The notes: a model not told the origin generated them from the sequence alone. 64,000 bases of DNA from Pelobates cultripes (GCA_933207985.1 OW240921.1:96945326-97009325); one strand, 5' to 3'; shown: positions 21,877 to 34,244, numbered from the stretch's first letter. Numbers and translations: made by a program.

Positions 21877-22790
21877 TGTCACATCATGCCATGTTCTGCG
21901 GATCAGTCTGGAGATGGCTTCTGGTATCCAGTACACTTTTTACAATTCTTGTTTAGTTTTTCTTGTTTTTTTGGTTTTCTATTCCATGTCTGGTTTTCCT
22001 TATGCTGGGTTTTATGTGTTCATTCCATTATTCCGTCACTGGAATTCCCAGTCTCCTGGATTCATTTATATGTTTGTTTTATATTGCCACACCCGTTTGT
22101 TTTCCATATTCCTTTTGTTTCAGTCTGGACCTGCAGCAGTGTTTCAAGTCTCTGCCCATTCTTGCAGGTAAGTGCTATTGTTGTTTAGTGTGGTTCTTTT
22201 GGCGAACATTAGGCAGTGTAGGACCTGCCAGATATGGGGTACATTGGCGTTGTGGCAGGCTTATGCAATGTATGATCATATAATGTAACTAAATCTCCAT
22301 ACTTTTCATACATAGTGCTTAGTTATGTCTCCTCTTGTTTTGCCTATCATATCTTGTCTTGTTTTAGTTTGTATTCCCAGTCCATGTACAGTCCTGCTCT
22401 GTCCTGCCCCTGTTTAGTCAATGGTTCCCTTATGTATTGTGTACATGTTCTGGGTTTAGCTTCCTATCTTTCTCTGGTTCTGGGTTCTACTAGTTCTGTC
22501 TTGTTTTGGTGCCTGTTCTAGTCTTGCATTGTTTCTAGTACTGGATACATCTCAGCATATGTCTGCTCTGGCTTCCACTAAACTGCATCAGTTCCTGGGA
22601 GGTCTGTATATCAAGCTCCTAGTTCCTGGGATCCGCTGTAGCTGCATCAGGGTTCTGGTATGTGGCCGCACAAACGCTGGTGCTCAACACCAGGGGGCGT
22701 GCAGTTACCCTGCAATCCACTTCCACGCTGAAGACTCCACTTCTCATCAGGCACTCAGGGGTCTCGGTTTCCGTACCGCCACCCGTGACA
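21877..22790. mobile_element. Probable solo LTR (914 bp)
   Basis: Begins TGTCAC and ends GTGACA, with 5-bp flanks gttaa (21872-21876) and gttat (22791-22795), and interrupts a GTGTGT-rich repeat. TG...CA ends, the size and a 4-of-5 flank match suit a solo LTR. No coding domain. Frames of about 100 residues here are rich in Phe, Ser and Val from pyrimidine bias. Family not identified. Confidence 0.55.
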
Positions 22791-22840
22791 GTTATACAGT
22801 GTGTGTGCCATTGGGTGTGTGTATGAATCAGTGAGATTGT

Positions 22841-24716
22841 TTTCTTAAAAAGATGACGTAATAAAAAAAAAAAATCGCTCACTTAATGTTATTTGCAAAA
22901 AAAATTAATAATATATATATATATTTTTACATGCACACAATAACACAGTATAAATACACATGCATGTATTATTAATAAATGTGTATTATAAAGTGCATAT
23001 AAAAAAGGTGTATATTAAAGAGTTTAAATTCCATCTGTTCTAGCAGAAATACTAGCAAATGTATGGATTTTAACTTAAAGCTCTTTAAAAATATGTATTT
23101 CTCAACAATGTCAATGTATTTCTTAACAATAGATGCTGGCACAGCCACAGAGGGTCTAATGCCATAGATAGAGTGACGGGCTGTTCTCTTGCTCCCTGTC
23201 ACGCCTACTGGGTAAGTGGCAAAGTGACAGGAAGCATGGGATGCCCTGACTCCAATGTTCTGACACTGAAGCAAGCATATTAGTGTCAGTATGGGGATTG
23301 TCCTTCTGAGCCAATCACACCACCCTCACACCCAGCCAAACCCTGTATAAAATCACACTCCTCCAACTCCTCACAAGTGTACTCAGCCAAGCCCCACACA
23401 GAATCACACTGAGCCAACCAGCACACATCTAACTAAGGTATATCACTTAGAGAGGAGCAAGGAGGGGTGATAAGGTGGACCCTTCTTTAATTATTGCACC
23501 GGGGCCATGTGGCTCTTAGTTTTGCCCCTGTGCAAGTATACTTAATTTTGGGAAAAGGGCTTTTCTCACAGCATTTAGATCAAAAGAGTGTTTTTCATCT
23601 AATGCTCCCAAGATTACATTAGTCTACCATCATGTAAAAGAAAAAAAAAAGAGTAGCCAATGGTATAGGCTTCATACTACTACTGGATAATAGGCATCTG
23701 TATCATACTACATAAAGGGAAGAATTCAAATATTAAATGCTTATCTTGCACGCTATAAAAAAATAAACTGTGACATTTAAAATAATATACTGTATGTTAC
23801 TATTGGTTAAGAGTTAATTAAAAGTGATTAGTATATAATAATCATTGGGATAGAAAAATATCCATAAAATCTAAAAAGATTTACTACAGATTCCCTATAG
23901 AACGCTTTCTTTAACCTCGTCACTGCCATCGCTGTGCGTTTTGCATAACGAATTGTAGTCACTTTGGTGAGAAATGAATTGCAGCACCCTGATGAGCCAA
24001 TGAAAAGTACTTCTGCTGGGTTCACGGTGAATTTATAAAGCTGTCTGCATGCACAAAAGGAGTGAGATAAAGGCATTTTATCACATGCTGCACATGAAGC
24101 AGTTTTGATAAATGCTCAGTAAATTCGGTGTGAATCATGGCTCTTTTCAAAAGTGACCTATAAAAAAAACCTTGCAAAGAAAAGCATGTCTCAACTACCT
24201 ATTAAATTGGCGTACGTGAACAAAACGGAGCCATGTCATTTTCCTAGAGTTGTCGGCACCCTTGGCACAGATAAAAATGACAAAGTTATTCTAAAGAGAT
24301 TTTCTGGATTTAATGGTTTCATCAGTTTTATTTGCGTAGAAGAGACCTTTCACAATCAGCCAGCACCAATGGCAAACAATTTCTTTAAAATGTCAAGCTT
24401 TGCAGGAATGAAGATTGCGTCTTTAAAATAACTAGTATGGTAATGGGCCGTGCACTTACTGATGTCCCCTTTGATTTATCTTTTTAATTCTGCCAGCTTT
24501 CTTTAATATATAATTTATAAAGGAGAGCTGAAACGTAGTGGCCTTTTATTGGTATAGATGTATGTGTTAATTTTAAGGCTGCAAAGATAAAATATTATCA
24601 AGTGTTATTTAAATTTTCAGTGTCTTTGATATTCCTCAATTACATGACACGTACTCTTTTAGTAGCTATTTCACAAAGCTTCTTATTGTAGAAAGATACA
24701 GCCATCCAGCAATCCT
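22841..24716. other. Unassigned DNA
   Basis: Includes a TA microsatellite at about 22905-22926. The 92-residue frame at 24153-24431 is open but has no recognised domain and no supporting context. Confidence 0.5.
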
Positions 24717-24820
24717 TAGTAAGCTCTCCTTTATTTTTCAAAAAAGTGATGACGAAGGCCTAATAGGAGGCCAAAACGTCACCACGTTGTGTTTGACAAA
24801 TAAAAGAGAGCTTACTATGG
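24717..24820 (+). ncRNA. Hammerhead-like hairpin, decayed
   Basis: A long outer stem pairs agtaagctctcctttattt (about 24718-24736) with aaataaaagagagcttact (about 24798-24816), one mismatch. Inside, TGACGA, a GGCC...GGCC hairpin, AAAAC and a GTT triplet follow the hammerhead order (CUGANGA, stem II, GAAA, stem III, cleavage). Two conserved bases are changed (the C before UGANGA and the G of GAAA), so it is probably inactive. Confidence 0.4.
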
Positions 24821-25039
24821 GTGCTATATCTCTGTCTTCTACATAACAGGGTTATTTGCTAAAGCTCGGAATGTGGGGCAAGATACATTGTTAGATAACT
24901 CCAACATTCAATTGGCATTTTATTTGTTAGCAGTTCATACAGATTTTTAAAATCTGTTAGGTTATTTATTTTAGCAGGAATTTTATTACGATACGTGCCT
25001 GCCGACGAGTTACGCGATTTCGTGTTCATATTTTAAAAT

Positions 25040-25250
25040 GCTTTGCTCGGTTTTGGAATGGAGGGGTGTCACAGGTTTCTGGGTTGTATTTGCTACTGCG
25101 ATGTCTGGATGATTTTCTGTTTGTGGTTCTGGTGGGGGTCTCAGAATTGTACAGTGCTGCTGGCAGCTTTTCATTCCTTGGCTGAAGGTTTTGGTGTTTT
25201 CATACCGGAGGAAGCAAGACAGCTAGCCTCTGTCTCTGACCGATGTTTTT
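25040..25250 (+). pseudogene. Ngaro/DIRS reverse transcriptase fragment
   Basis: In one frame the codons at 25105-25125 read LDDFLFV, the active-site box of a DIRS-type RT. Just downstream, after a shift to the frame starting at 25043, the product reads LLAAFHSLAEGFGV, matching the alpha-helical segment that follows the box in this group. The change of frame within 40 bases shows an indel. Only a small part of the palm domain remains. Confidence 0.6.
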
Positions 25251-25630
25251 CTTTCCTCTCAATAAGTTGCTCTTCAAGTTTGCTATTCTAAGATGAATCA
25301 ATTGGAATTTGGTTCCATGGTTAGGATTTGTGTTCTCGGGGGGTCCATTCTGCCCTATTGTGCTAATTCGTCAATTACTGCAAGTTGGCATTGTGTTGCC
25401 AAGTTCATTTCTAAATCATTCTGCCTTCTTTTCTCTCATGTGGTATTAATTCTCTAGGGTGGTTCAGGCAGCTTTGGGGTTTTGGAAGTGTCCAATGAGA
25501 GGTATTCACCTCATTCTGGTAGAATAAGTATGGCAATGCAGGTGAGTTTTTTGGCCTTTCAGTAGAAGCGCTGTGGCGATTGGTTTGATGGGAGTCGTCT
25601 CGGCCCTCTGGTCATCCTCTTTTTTTTTAA

Positions 25631-26062
25631 TTGTTTATTTTAGATCTTAAGCCTAACTACATCTGGATACTGGGTCACTCTTTTGTGTGTTGCCTTAAGT
25701 CTATTTGTGAAGGATCAGTTATTTTGGTTATACATGCTGGCGATAATGTTTTTGGATATATGGGAATAATTGATTTAATTCAGGCTATGAGACAGGATTT
25801 AACTTGTTGTCATGCTTTCTTTCTGGATTTGATAGTAATTTGGTCATAGGTTGTTTCCCACCCGGCCTTGTGGTCTCTCCCTCACGGTAGGGCTGGTGTG
25901 TCGGCGCAAGCCGAATATGACTGTATCCCTTTTTGTTAGGCATATTGGTGGTTTAGTGGTGTGGCATAGATAGCTAGAAGAGAATAATTCTAATCTGATG
26001 AGAGCTGATGGTGTGCACCTCAATCACATTGTTTTGGACATATCCAGCTTAGGCCTGCAGAC
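25631..26062 (+). pseudogene. SGNH-hydrolase relic of an Ngaro element
   Basis: Block I is seen as ILGHSFV (about 25660-25680). Block III is degraded (VIHAGDNVFG at about 25728-25757, where HGGGND stands in the first copy). Block V is recognisable in another frame as ADGVHLN at about 26007-26028. Stops and at least one shift occur between them. As in the first copy, the domain is preceded by a T-rich tract ending in AG (about 25640-25645). Confidence 0.65.
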
Positions 26063-26360
26063 AGGTTTGGAAATGGCAAAGTTGGTGGGGAGGATACAAA
26101 GTTGCTGCCAAGTAGTAGTGGGTTGACATTGCAGTGGTGGAGTTTCCTTTGCCAGCACAGAAGAAGCATGAAGGAGAACTTGTCCACTCGGGACTTGGGA
26201 AGTCACAGTCTCCAAGTTAGGCTGATGGCAAGTGCAGGCTGCTGAGGGCTCATAAAGACGTTAAGGGAGAACTGTCTGTTGGTTATCCCCCAACAGCTGA
26301 CACGTCACGCTTGCTGGTTTATTGGGATATGTTAAGATACATAATAAAGCTGTGGACGTT

Positions 26361-27329
26361 GCCATTTCCACTACTTTTTTGTTGTGTGTATTTATTGTCA
26401 ACAGGTTGTGGAATTTTTGGTTGGCAGTCCTGTTTCTGCAAAACAGAAGCAGTGTTTTACCATAAACAGATAAAACTACAGGGCCACTGCACCCAGGCCA
26501 CTTCGTGGAAATGACTTCTGTGGTCCTTTAAAGAAAGGGTAGCTAAACTAGAAGCTTAATTGAATTAGATCATTTTTCTAGTTCAGCTATTTTGATCTTA
26601 AAAGTTAAATACATTTTCAAATGACTTTAAATTGTCACTTTAGTAATTAACACTGCAAGATTGTGGATCCAGGGTCATGTTCTCCTAATAAGGAGTAAGC
26701 TGTGAGTCACCTTAAATTTAAATTTTCATGAAGATTCTTAACACTCATGCATGAAGTGGCACTCCAGGTAACAGACACATGTAATTTAAAATGTGACCTT
26801 CTGGTCACCCCTACCCCATTCTCCCAACTTTACAAATATCACAGATCGAAACGTGTTTTAGGAGGGGTGACAGGAATCTCGAATCTTAGGTCAATCCATG
26901 ACTTGATGATAGTGATTTACATAACGCAGAAAATATATCAAAGTATTTTATTTACATATATTAATTTCTAAACACATTTCCTGCTGCTTTATATCTTCGT
27001 GGTAATTTATTTGCAAAAAAAATGACCACCTGAATCTTAATTTTAACTGACGGCTAAAATCCTCAACTGATTTACTGGGCAATAAACTTAAAGACCAAAA
27101 AAAAAACAAAAAACACACTATTAATTTCTGCTTTTCAGCAAGTTATTAAAATCATGATAAATGTGAATACTTCGGTTTAAGAATGGATACATATTTCTGC
27201 CAAATAAATATACACGTATTGAGAGCAAAACTGTTGTTTTTTTTTTCTTTTTAGCTATTTAAGTAGAAGGGATTTGCCACTCTCCTACCCTATTGAGCCT
27301 TTTTTATATTTCTATAGTTTTTTATAATT
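26361..27329. other. Unassigned DNA
   Basis: A TTAA-type end (ggtcctttaa) lies at about 26521-26530, preceded by a segment like the family's inner sequence (caggccacttcgtgg). No gene. Confidence 0.5.
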
Positions 27330-29350
27330 TTACAATTAATTTGAAATCATACTAATAATATGCTTGAATACCTCTATCTTAATACGTATATAAAAAAATA
27401 TACATATAGTACAAACAAACAATGTGAAGATAATTGCAATAAACACGAAGACAACTAGGGACGCAAAGGTAAGAACAGACAGGAGGAGGCAAAGGATAAA
27501 ATAACATTCCAAGTGAGAGTCATCTCTGGGTCTCAACTCCCTCATTATAACATTGTATCCACAACCAATACCCATGTATTCCATATTTTAGATTTTTCTT
27601 GATTGATACAGAAATTAGACGCAGTTGAACGTTCCATTTTGCATTGGAATTTGACCCATTCTTAAATTTAGGCCATAGGCCCATCTTAGCCGTTCTCCAG
27701 TTTTTAGCAATAGAGCTTTTAAAAGCCATCAATATGTGGATTAAAAATAATTTTTTATTTTTAGGTATTGATGGTAAATTCAAATATAATAAAGCCATCC
27801 ATGTTGTTAACATAAGAAAAAAGTTCCAACCTGTTTTAAACAATGGACAGTTTCACCATATATTTATTTCATCTGCTTTATTTTAAGCCACATATTTGAA
27901 AAACAAATTATTCTGGGGATGCATCTTGTTTAGTTTCTTGGGTGTTAAATCCCACCTATTTAGTAATTTATAATGAGTCTCCATTATGTTAAGACAATGT
28001 ATTGACAAGTATACCCTTTTCAAGGCAGAATACCAACCCTTAAGGACACAACTTCTGGAATAAAATGGAATTATGACGGAATATTTCCGTCATGTGTCCT
28101 TAAGGGGTTAAGGTCCGTACTCCATCTGTCTTTTGCTTTAGGAATAATTTACCCCTTAATGGTATTCAAAGAATTAATACATTTCGATAGTAATTTTTAG
28201 TCTATCCCTTGTTCTATTTAATTTGTCAGCAGGGTGTAAAGGATTTCACCCGTACAGTAAGGACTTTAAATTCTGGTATAATTAAAGATCTCATGGTTCT
28301 GGATATTAAAGGATTGTTGTACGTTCCATATCATAGAGATCTTTGTAATCCCCTGCTGTGTCGCGATTTTTTTATATCTAGATTGTCTACCATACCCATA
28401 AAATAGGATAAAGTAAATGATGGCAAAATCTTAATCTTTAAATAATTTTTTTTTAAATTTTTTTTTTTAGAATGATTACAAAAATTCTACAGATTTGGTA
28501 GCATTAAATTGTCCACACCACATTAATTATTTTCAATATTGATTTTACTACATTTAACTGGCCAGAGATAATTAATCAGCCTGAATGGACATTTTATGCT
28601 GTCCTTTTTCATTTCATACCACCCCTGATTATTAATTAAGAGGGAGGCTCCATAGTAGAGCTCTGTGTTGGGAAATCCGATACCTTCCTGTTTCTTGTTA
28701 AGATATAACAAATTTGAACCTATCCTGTTTTTTTTCTTTAAATAGAGAAATTTTAAGAACGATGTGTTTACCATCTTAAGCTATAGTGTAGGTATTTTTA
28801 AAGGAACCATTCTAAAAAGGTACGTAAACTTGCGTTTAATATTATAAGCTTTTAAAGTGTTAACTATTACACACTAGGATAATTACAGTTTTCCAAACAA
28901 TTAAAAAATTTTACTTCCATTAACTCCTTGGGATGGGCCTTCATGCTTATTTCTAGATATTTATACTTTTACATGACCCATTTGGAACCAAAAAAACTAT
29001 CAAGATATTTTATTTCATGTGTATTCATATGGAACCCTTCATATAGAATATTTAACCTTTTTATGATTCTGTAGTTTCCATTTAAAATTTTATGCCAAGT
29101 TCAATACTTTTCACCCAACAACACGTTAGCTAGTTGGTGTACTGCTTTAAGCAACACAGCATTCGTCGGACTATTTGATAATGTGTGAATTTTATCTTCA
29201 CCATAACTTGGGAAACCATTTCCAGCTAGAAGTGATTCATCATTAGCATGGATGTTAAATAAAAGGTTATTTTGTCTCAGGTTTCATATCTATTAGTCAG
29301 ATTATTAGGTGTAATTTACTTAGTTTTGTATACATTAACGTTTTCTCCAT
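27330..29350 (-). mobile_element. L1-like LINE relic
   Basis: Minus-strand fragments match the C-terminal half of an L1 ORF2: KYLEISM at about 28960, GIGFPNTELYYGASLL at about 28640-28690, then IHILMAFKSSIAKNW at about 27700-27750. The last closely resembles IHILMATKNAIASLW in the L1 at 53627-54944, so both belong to one family. Broken by stops and by a small TTAA element at 28036-28107. The upstream limit is uncertain. Confidence 0.65.
28036..28107. mobile_element. Small CCCTTAAGG-ended foldback element
   Basis: Ends CCCTTAAGGACAC and GTGTCCTTAAGGGG, followed by TTAA at 28108-28111; the left TTAA is degraded. Middle palindrome atgacggaatatttccgtcat. Same family as 36779-36850. Confidence 0.75.
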
Positions 29351-29399
29351 CATTTGTAAAATCTCATATATCATTATGTCAAAAGATATACATCATAAC

Positions 29400-30510
29400 A
29401 TTTTTATATCACAGAGCCCAATAAATCAGCCACCTGAGTCATCTGAGCCAAGTAATGAGAATGATAAAAAGTATCCAGTTGAGAATAGCTTTTCTGATGA
29501 GCATATTTAATCTCTGATGGACAATTCTATCAATAAAAGCATGTCAGAGGCCTTCGTCACTACCATGTCAGCAATGTCTCAGACTTTAACCAAATCAATG
29601 GTTTTGTCTTTAACTGAAGCCAGATCTGCTGACATTTATGTTTCAATTTAAAGTCATTTAAAGGGATTTTGGTCTGCAGAAAAGTCTGCGGCAGACGATA
29701 ATGGCAAAATTAATTATAGAATGTAGAGTCAGAAAAATAACGATAGCTATACCTTGTATAAAAAAATACAAGAAACCAGGACCAGAATAGTCACCCACAA
29801 ATTCCTAAGCTGTGACTAAGCCAAACTGGATGGGATATGAGGACAAAATTAATTTTGCTACTCCTGTTACAGTGACGTTAATAACGACGATTCCTATAAA
29901 GTAAAATGAATATTCTGAGAATAGCATACTTAACATAGTTAGTTAATTTATATAGTTAAACATATCATTGCCTGGTGATTAAACACGTCAATCTGTCCAA
30001 ATGCCCATAAATGAGGCATTGGTTAAATGGCCCGATTTATAAAGCATCTCACAGAAAGCTTAAGATGTGAATGGCCTAGGCCTACTTTAGCTAAACGTAT
30101 GAGAGCCATGCACTAGATTTTAGGCCATTCAAAACGTGCTCAAATTAGTATGGGATCAGAGGAAGGAGATTGACAGATCCTTGAAGAATTGCCCAGCACC
30201 CAGATTTCAACATGTCAGGACTACATACTATGAATCCTTTTATTACAGAACTAAGTACATGTGTTGGCTAAGTTGAATATAGTGGAAATATCAATTAAAT
30301 ATTTGTTGATTAATACTAACATTTTTGACAAATTCGCAGAGGATGGATTTGCAAAAGGAGATAATTGAGGAAATATCAATGCAAAAATCTAATCTTGTCC
30401 TGGGCTATAACCCCATTGTAAGGAGGAAAAGCAACTGATGATCAAATTGCGATTTGATTGGATTAATTGTTATGAACATAAATGGAAGGAACATTTAGGA
30501 ATTATTTATG
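29400..30510 (+). other. Low-confidence retroelement remains
   Basis: Codons at about 29510-29650 give a Ser/Met/Thr-rich stretch (INKSMSEAFVTTMSAMSQTL) reminiscent of Gag-like proteins of amphibian DIRS elements. Further on, 30140-30230 reads a Lys/Arg-rich stretch followed by PAPRFQHVRTTYYESF. Stops are frequent. I cannot assign a family; a Penelope-like or DIRS origin is possible given the hammerhead-like motif that follows at 30512. Confidence 0.25.
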
Positions 30511-30560
30511 CACTGATGAAGACCCTTGTGGTTAAAATGTGTTGTGCTTATGTGTACCTT
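30508..30560 (+). ncRNA. Hammerhead-like motif, decayed
   Basis: CTGATGA (30513-30519) is followed by a short stem II (GACC...GGTT), then AAAA where GAAA is expected, and GTGTTGTGC. The flank atgca / gtgcttat forms part of a stem I. It parallels the minus-strand motif at 34565-34600. One core base is lost, so probably inactive. Confidence 0.4.
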
Positions 30561-30610
30561 TATAGAGATACACTTTTATGTGTTTAAATAAATAAATAAT
30601 TTTCCTGTAC

Positions 30611-32216
30611 TCTGCCTTGAGAATTTGAACAGTTTTTTTTTTTTTCTCAAATTACCATAAAGCAGGAGAGAAAAGCTAAACTTGGTTCTGGTATTTATAA
30701 TAAGTCCGCTACAGTTTAGAGTCAACTTTACAGCTTAAAAGCATCCAAAGCATTAAGAGCTGGTTTATGAATTCATATATACTACACTTTCAAGAGTTCT
30801 TATGTTTATTTATTTTTTTGATACCAATACCAATTTAATAGTATTTTGAAATTGCAAAGCTATTGTGCTAAATTGTATTTATTTTTTTTCTAAATTACTT
30901 GGGGGACCAAGGGACCCCATTTATAGATTGTCTTGGTGGTGGCGGCAGCATTATAATTTTTTTTATTTTTATTATTATTATTATTATTATAATTAAGTGT
31001 AGGTTGTGTTAAGGGGGCTTTCTACCATTATTTCCAGTCTATTGAAGACATGTAGTGAATATAAGCCTTTCGCCACGAGAACCATGTCGCCTGCACAATT
31101 CTAGTATGGTGCGTTTGTGACACTTTTAAACAGAGTAGAAGTAGGTGGCAGCTTTAGCTACTGTATATGCTATAACCTGGGTTTTGCTCAAAACTGAAAG
31201 ATCTAACTCTGTGGTTGGCTCTGTATGAATGGAATCATGTGTTGATGTAGTTGAAGGGCTAAAGGTTGGCTATGTTTGCCTTGCTTTGACAATTACATTA
31301 TTCTATACAAAGTTTTATTTTGTTTAAAAAAGCAGTGAGTAATACAATGCTTGAAAAGACTAGAGTTCCTAATGCATTAGTCGTGGACGTTACAATATCT
31401 CAGTGGTTTCAGCTCGCAGCTTCAAATAGGATTATCTGGATTGGATGGGAGCAATGGCCTCTTCGGTGCAAAGAGACAGTAGATGTCAGAGATCATTTTG
31501 ATAGTCTCTGACTTTTAATAAATCTTTTATATCATTCTGTGAGACTTAGCCTTTCAGCCATAGGATTTTTACACCAAGTGCACCTACAATGCTAGTTAAC
31601 TTCGAGACGCACTTTAATCAAAAAGGTCGCGATGTGAGCACAAAATATTATTGGTAACCGTGGAAACAGGCAGAATAGCAGCAGATGATGTCACGTTTGT
31701 GAAGGAGGGTTTACCCCGTAGCAATGAGACATGTAGCGTTCATACTCAGCCTACGATCATTAGTAACATCTAGCAGCCCGCAAATTTCAATTACAAATCA
31801 CTCTTCTATGTTTCTTGACATGATGTTTTTTTCAGGTGTATGTATGAAGAAGACCATTAAATTGGAGATAAAAGACTCATTAAGCAGTAACACAGTCTCT
31901 CTGTTTTGTCTTGATGACACAATTACTGATATAAGTAGTAGTGTAGGCACCAAATGACACATCACAAAGTTCTTTTTCTTCTTTATTACAGATAATGGCC
32001 ATTGCATAATGCATTGGGAAAAAAAAAACTTTTTAAACACCATCTCTAGATTTTATTGGTGTTAAAAATAGAATTAACCCATGTTAGAAGAAAATGAAAT
32101 GACAGGTCTCCATTGAGTGAGCCGGAAAACACTTTGATCCATAAATGAATATTTCTCACTTGTTTCTGTAATCACTTTTTTTTTTCTGTCTGATATATAT
32201 TTCAAATTTAAACATA
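30611..32216. other. Unassigned DNA
   Basis: Contains an ATT microsatellite at about 30970-30991 and several poly-T runs. Small frames only. Confidence 0.5.
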
Positions 32217-32292
32217 TGCACACACAGACACACAGACACACAGACACACAGACACACAGACACACAGACACACAGACACACAGACACACATA
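32217..32292 (+). repeat. Microsatellite (CACACAGA)n
   Basis: About nine 8-bp units. The 71-residue minus frame here is a repeat translation. Confidence 0.95.
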
Positions 32293-32789
32293 CGCAAACG
32301 GTTAAGGATTAGTGTTGGGGTAAGGTGGTGCAGTGTCAAACGTTAGTGGTTATAATTCTATGATACATGGGTGATGGTGTCATCTGTGCCGTTGTTTCCT
32401 GTAGTGAATAGGTAATAATGCATGGATTACCACCTTGCAGACTGGGAGCCAGAGGTTACATTCCTGGGTGGCACATGCCACTATTTATATGAAACCCTGA
32501 ACTGTAACTCCCACTAATTTTAGGCGGAACTGTGATTAGTATGTCTATATATACTAGTGTTCAGGTTTCATCAAAATTGCACCGACAGCCACAAGTGAGA
32601 AAGCTAAAGGATTGTAAAGTATTAAAGTATACAAGATCCTGATGGAGCTCACAAATCGCACACAGGGCTTTTCACTAAAATGTATCCTGATTGGCAAAAC
32701 AGAGTTAAAAAAAATAACTGATCAGTTATTTACCAAAACACCTATTGTCACAGTTTGGCAATTGTTTCTTTGTTTTTGATATTCACGAG
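32293..32789. other. Unassigned DNA
   Basis: No feature recognised. Confidence 0.5.
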
Positions 32790-33893
32790 TGTGACAAACT
32801 CCCCTGTCCTCGTGAGTTTGCCATGAGCTCCTGGAGGAGCCTTCTTGCCAGCCTCCTGCCCACCGACTATGCGCCAGGTCAGCGTCTGTAAAGACCCATA
32901 TTTTATTTCCCCTGGCTCCCCTGGTTCGGCACTTTCCATTAGTGCGCATAGAACAGAATGCTAGCTCCCTGGTGGCTGTTCACATAGACCAAAACAGCGA
33001 ATAGACTTCAGGGTTACTTAGCCACGAAAGCCCTGGAACTATTTTCGGCATGAAGGCTTCATGGTTCCCGGGTGGTCCCCAGCTGCACTTAGCCGCGATT
33101 CCATGTAACTATTTTCGGCATTAAGACTTTGCGGTTCCCGATCGGTCCCCAGCGGCACTTAGCCGCGATTCTATGGAACTATTTTCGGCTATGGGGACCA
33201 TGCGTGCGGTTGGTCAAATTATGACTTCCAGGAAATTCCTGAACCCCTGAACCGATCCGGGTGATTTTTGGATATGTTGGTCACCCAGATCCGGGCTATC
33301 AGGGGATGTAACTGTGGGGTTTTATGTATTTTTAAGGTACTTTTGGGGTGCTTGTGAGATGTGTGTTTTTGTGCTCCGAGATAATACAGTGCTTGACTCA
33401 ATTATCTCCCAGGGATAGGGGAGGGATTATCTTTTTTTGTATGGGAGTGTCCTGGACCTGAGAGCCAATGTAATCGTGTGCATGTTGGGAATGTAGTCTA
33501 CTCTCAGGTCCGGGGGGGGGGGTGCCCCTTGCATTGGGGACCTGCATATAAGGCCAGTTGTGGCTGCCAATAAACACATTCCAGCTTGTACTCCCAGAAC
33601 TATGTGTCATCTGGTTACTGGGAGGGGAAAGGGCTATTCTTTAATCACTGTTCCAGTGTGGAGGATTCAATGGGGAAAGTGCTTGTAAGGACTAGAGCTC
33701 CCAGGACTGAGTGTCGTCCAGTGCCTGGGGGTTGATAGAGCGAGTTCCCCATTCAGCTCCAGGAGAGTGGTTCCAGGGCCCCAGTCAAGCCATGGAGACT
33801 GCGGGCAGAAGTGCTGCGATTTGTCCCCTGTTCCAGCTTGGAAGCGGTCCTTGGCGGAGGTACCCAGCCAGGGGTACAGGGAGCTCCGTTACA
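32790..33893 (+). mobile_element. Solo LTR (1104 bp)
   Basis: Begins TGTGACAAACTCCC and ends CTCCGTTACA, flanked by acgag (32785-32789) and acaag (33894-33898), a 4-of-5 match. A TATA-like box (tatataagg region, about 33545) and AATAAA (about 33571) lie in the right order for U3-R on the plus strand. A ~70-bp unit with cttagccgcgattc and aactattttcggc is repeated about three times at 33015-33195, as in U3 enhancer repeats. No internal coding region, so recombination between LTRs probably removed it. Confidence 0.7.
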
Positions 33894-33898
33894 ACAAG

Positions 33899-34229
33899 GT
33901 TAATTACTAAATACCAGATTTTGTCTGGATGGACAAAACCCACTGAAAATGTCTGTATTTGACCACAAAGGAAATTTACTTATATTTACTAAAACTAAAT
34001 ATGGTCAGAATTCAGATGACCAGAGTGAATCTGCAACAATCGCCTGGATGCTCTTGCATGCAAATCGTATACAAAGTCTAGCATTTGGAATATTTAAAAA
34101 TCAAGGATTGTAAATTGAATAAGGATGAAATTCACAAATTATTCTTGACTTACTTGATTACATGCAAGTGAACAAACAATATTTTTTAAGTATTATTTGC
34201 CTACTGACAGCGCTATGGCAGCCAGCAGG
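33899..34229. other. Unassigned AT-rich DNA
   Basis: No feature recognised. Confidence 0.5.
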
Positions 34230-34244
34230 CATATTGTTAAGTAA

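Larger units (their letters stand above)
25040..26360 (+). mobile_element. Older Ngaro-type relic
   Basis: Contains, in the expected order, a reverse-transcriptase fragment (25040-25250), an SGNH-hydrolase relic (25631-26060) and a 3' tail with aataaagctgtggac at about 26343-26357 that matches the tail of the first Ngaro element at about 1100-1115. Heavily decayed with no terminal repeats recognised. Confidence 0.65.

Noticed and set aside
21866..22283. Phe-rich ~100-residue frames that look like membrane proteins
   Set aside because: They lie within the LTR-like element, overlap in three frames and reflect a T-rich composition.
24153..24431. 92-residue open frame with mixed composition
   Set aside because: No domain, no start context, no neighbouring support. 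Kept as unassigned.
32217..32292. Possible CRISPR-like array
   Set aside because: Pure 8-bp microsatellite with no spacers, in a eukaryotic setting.
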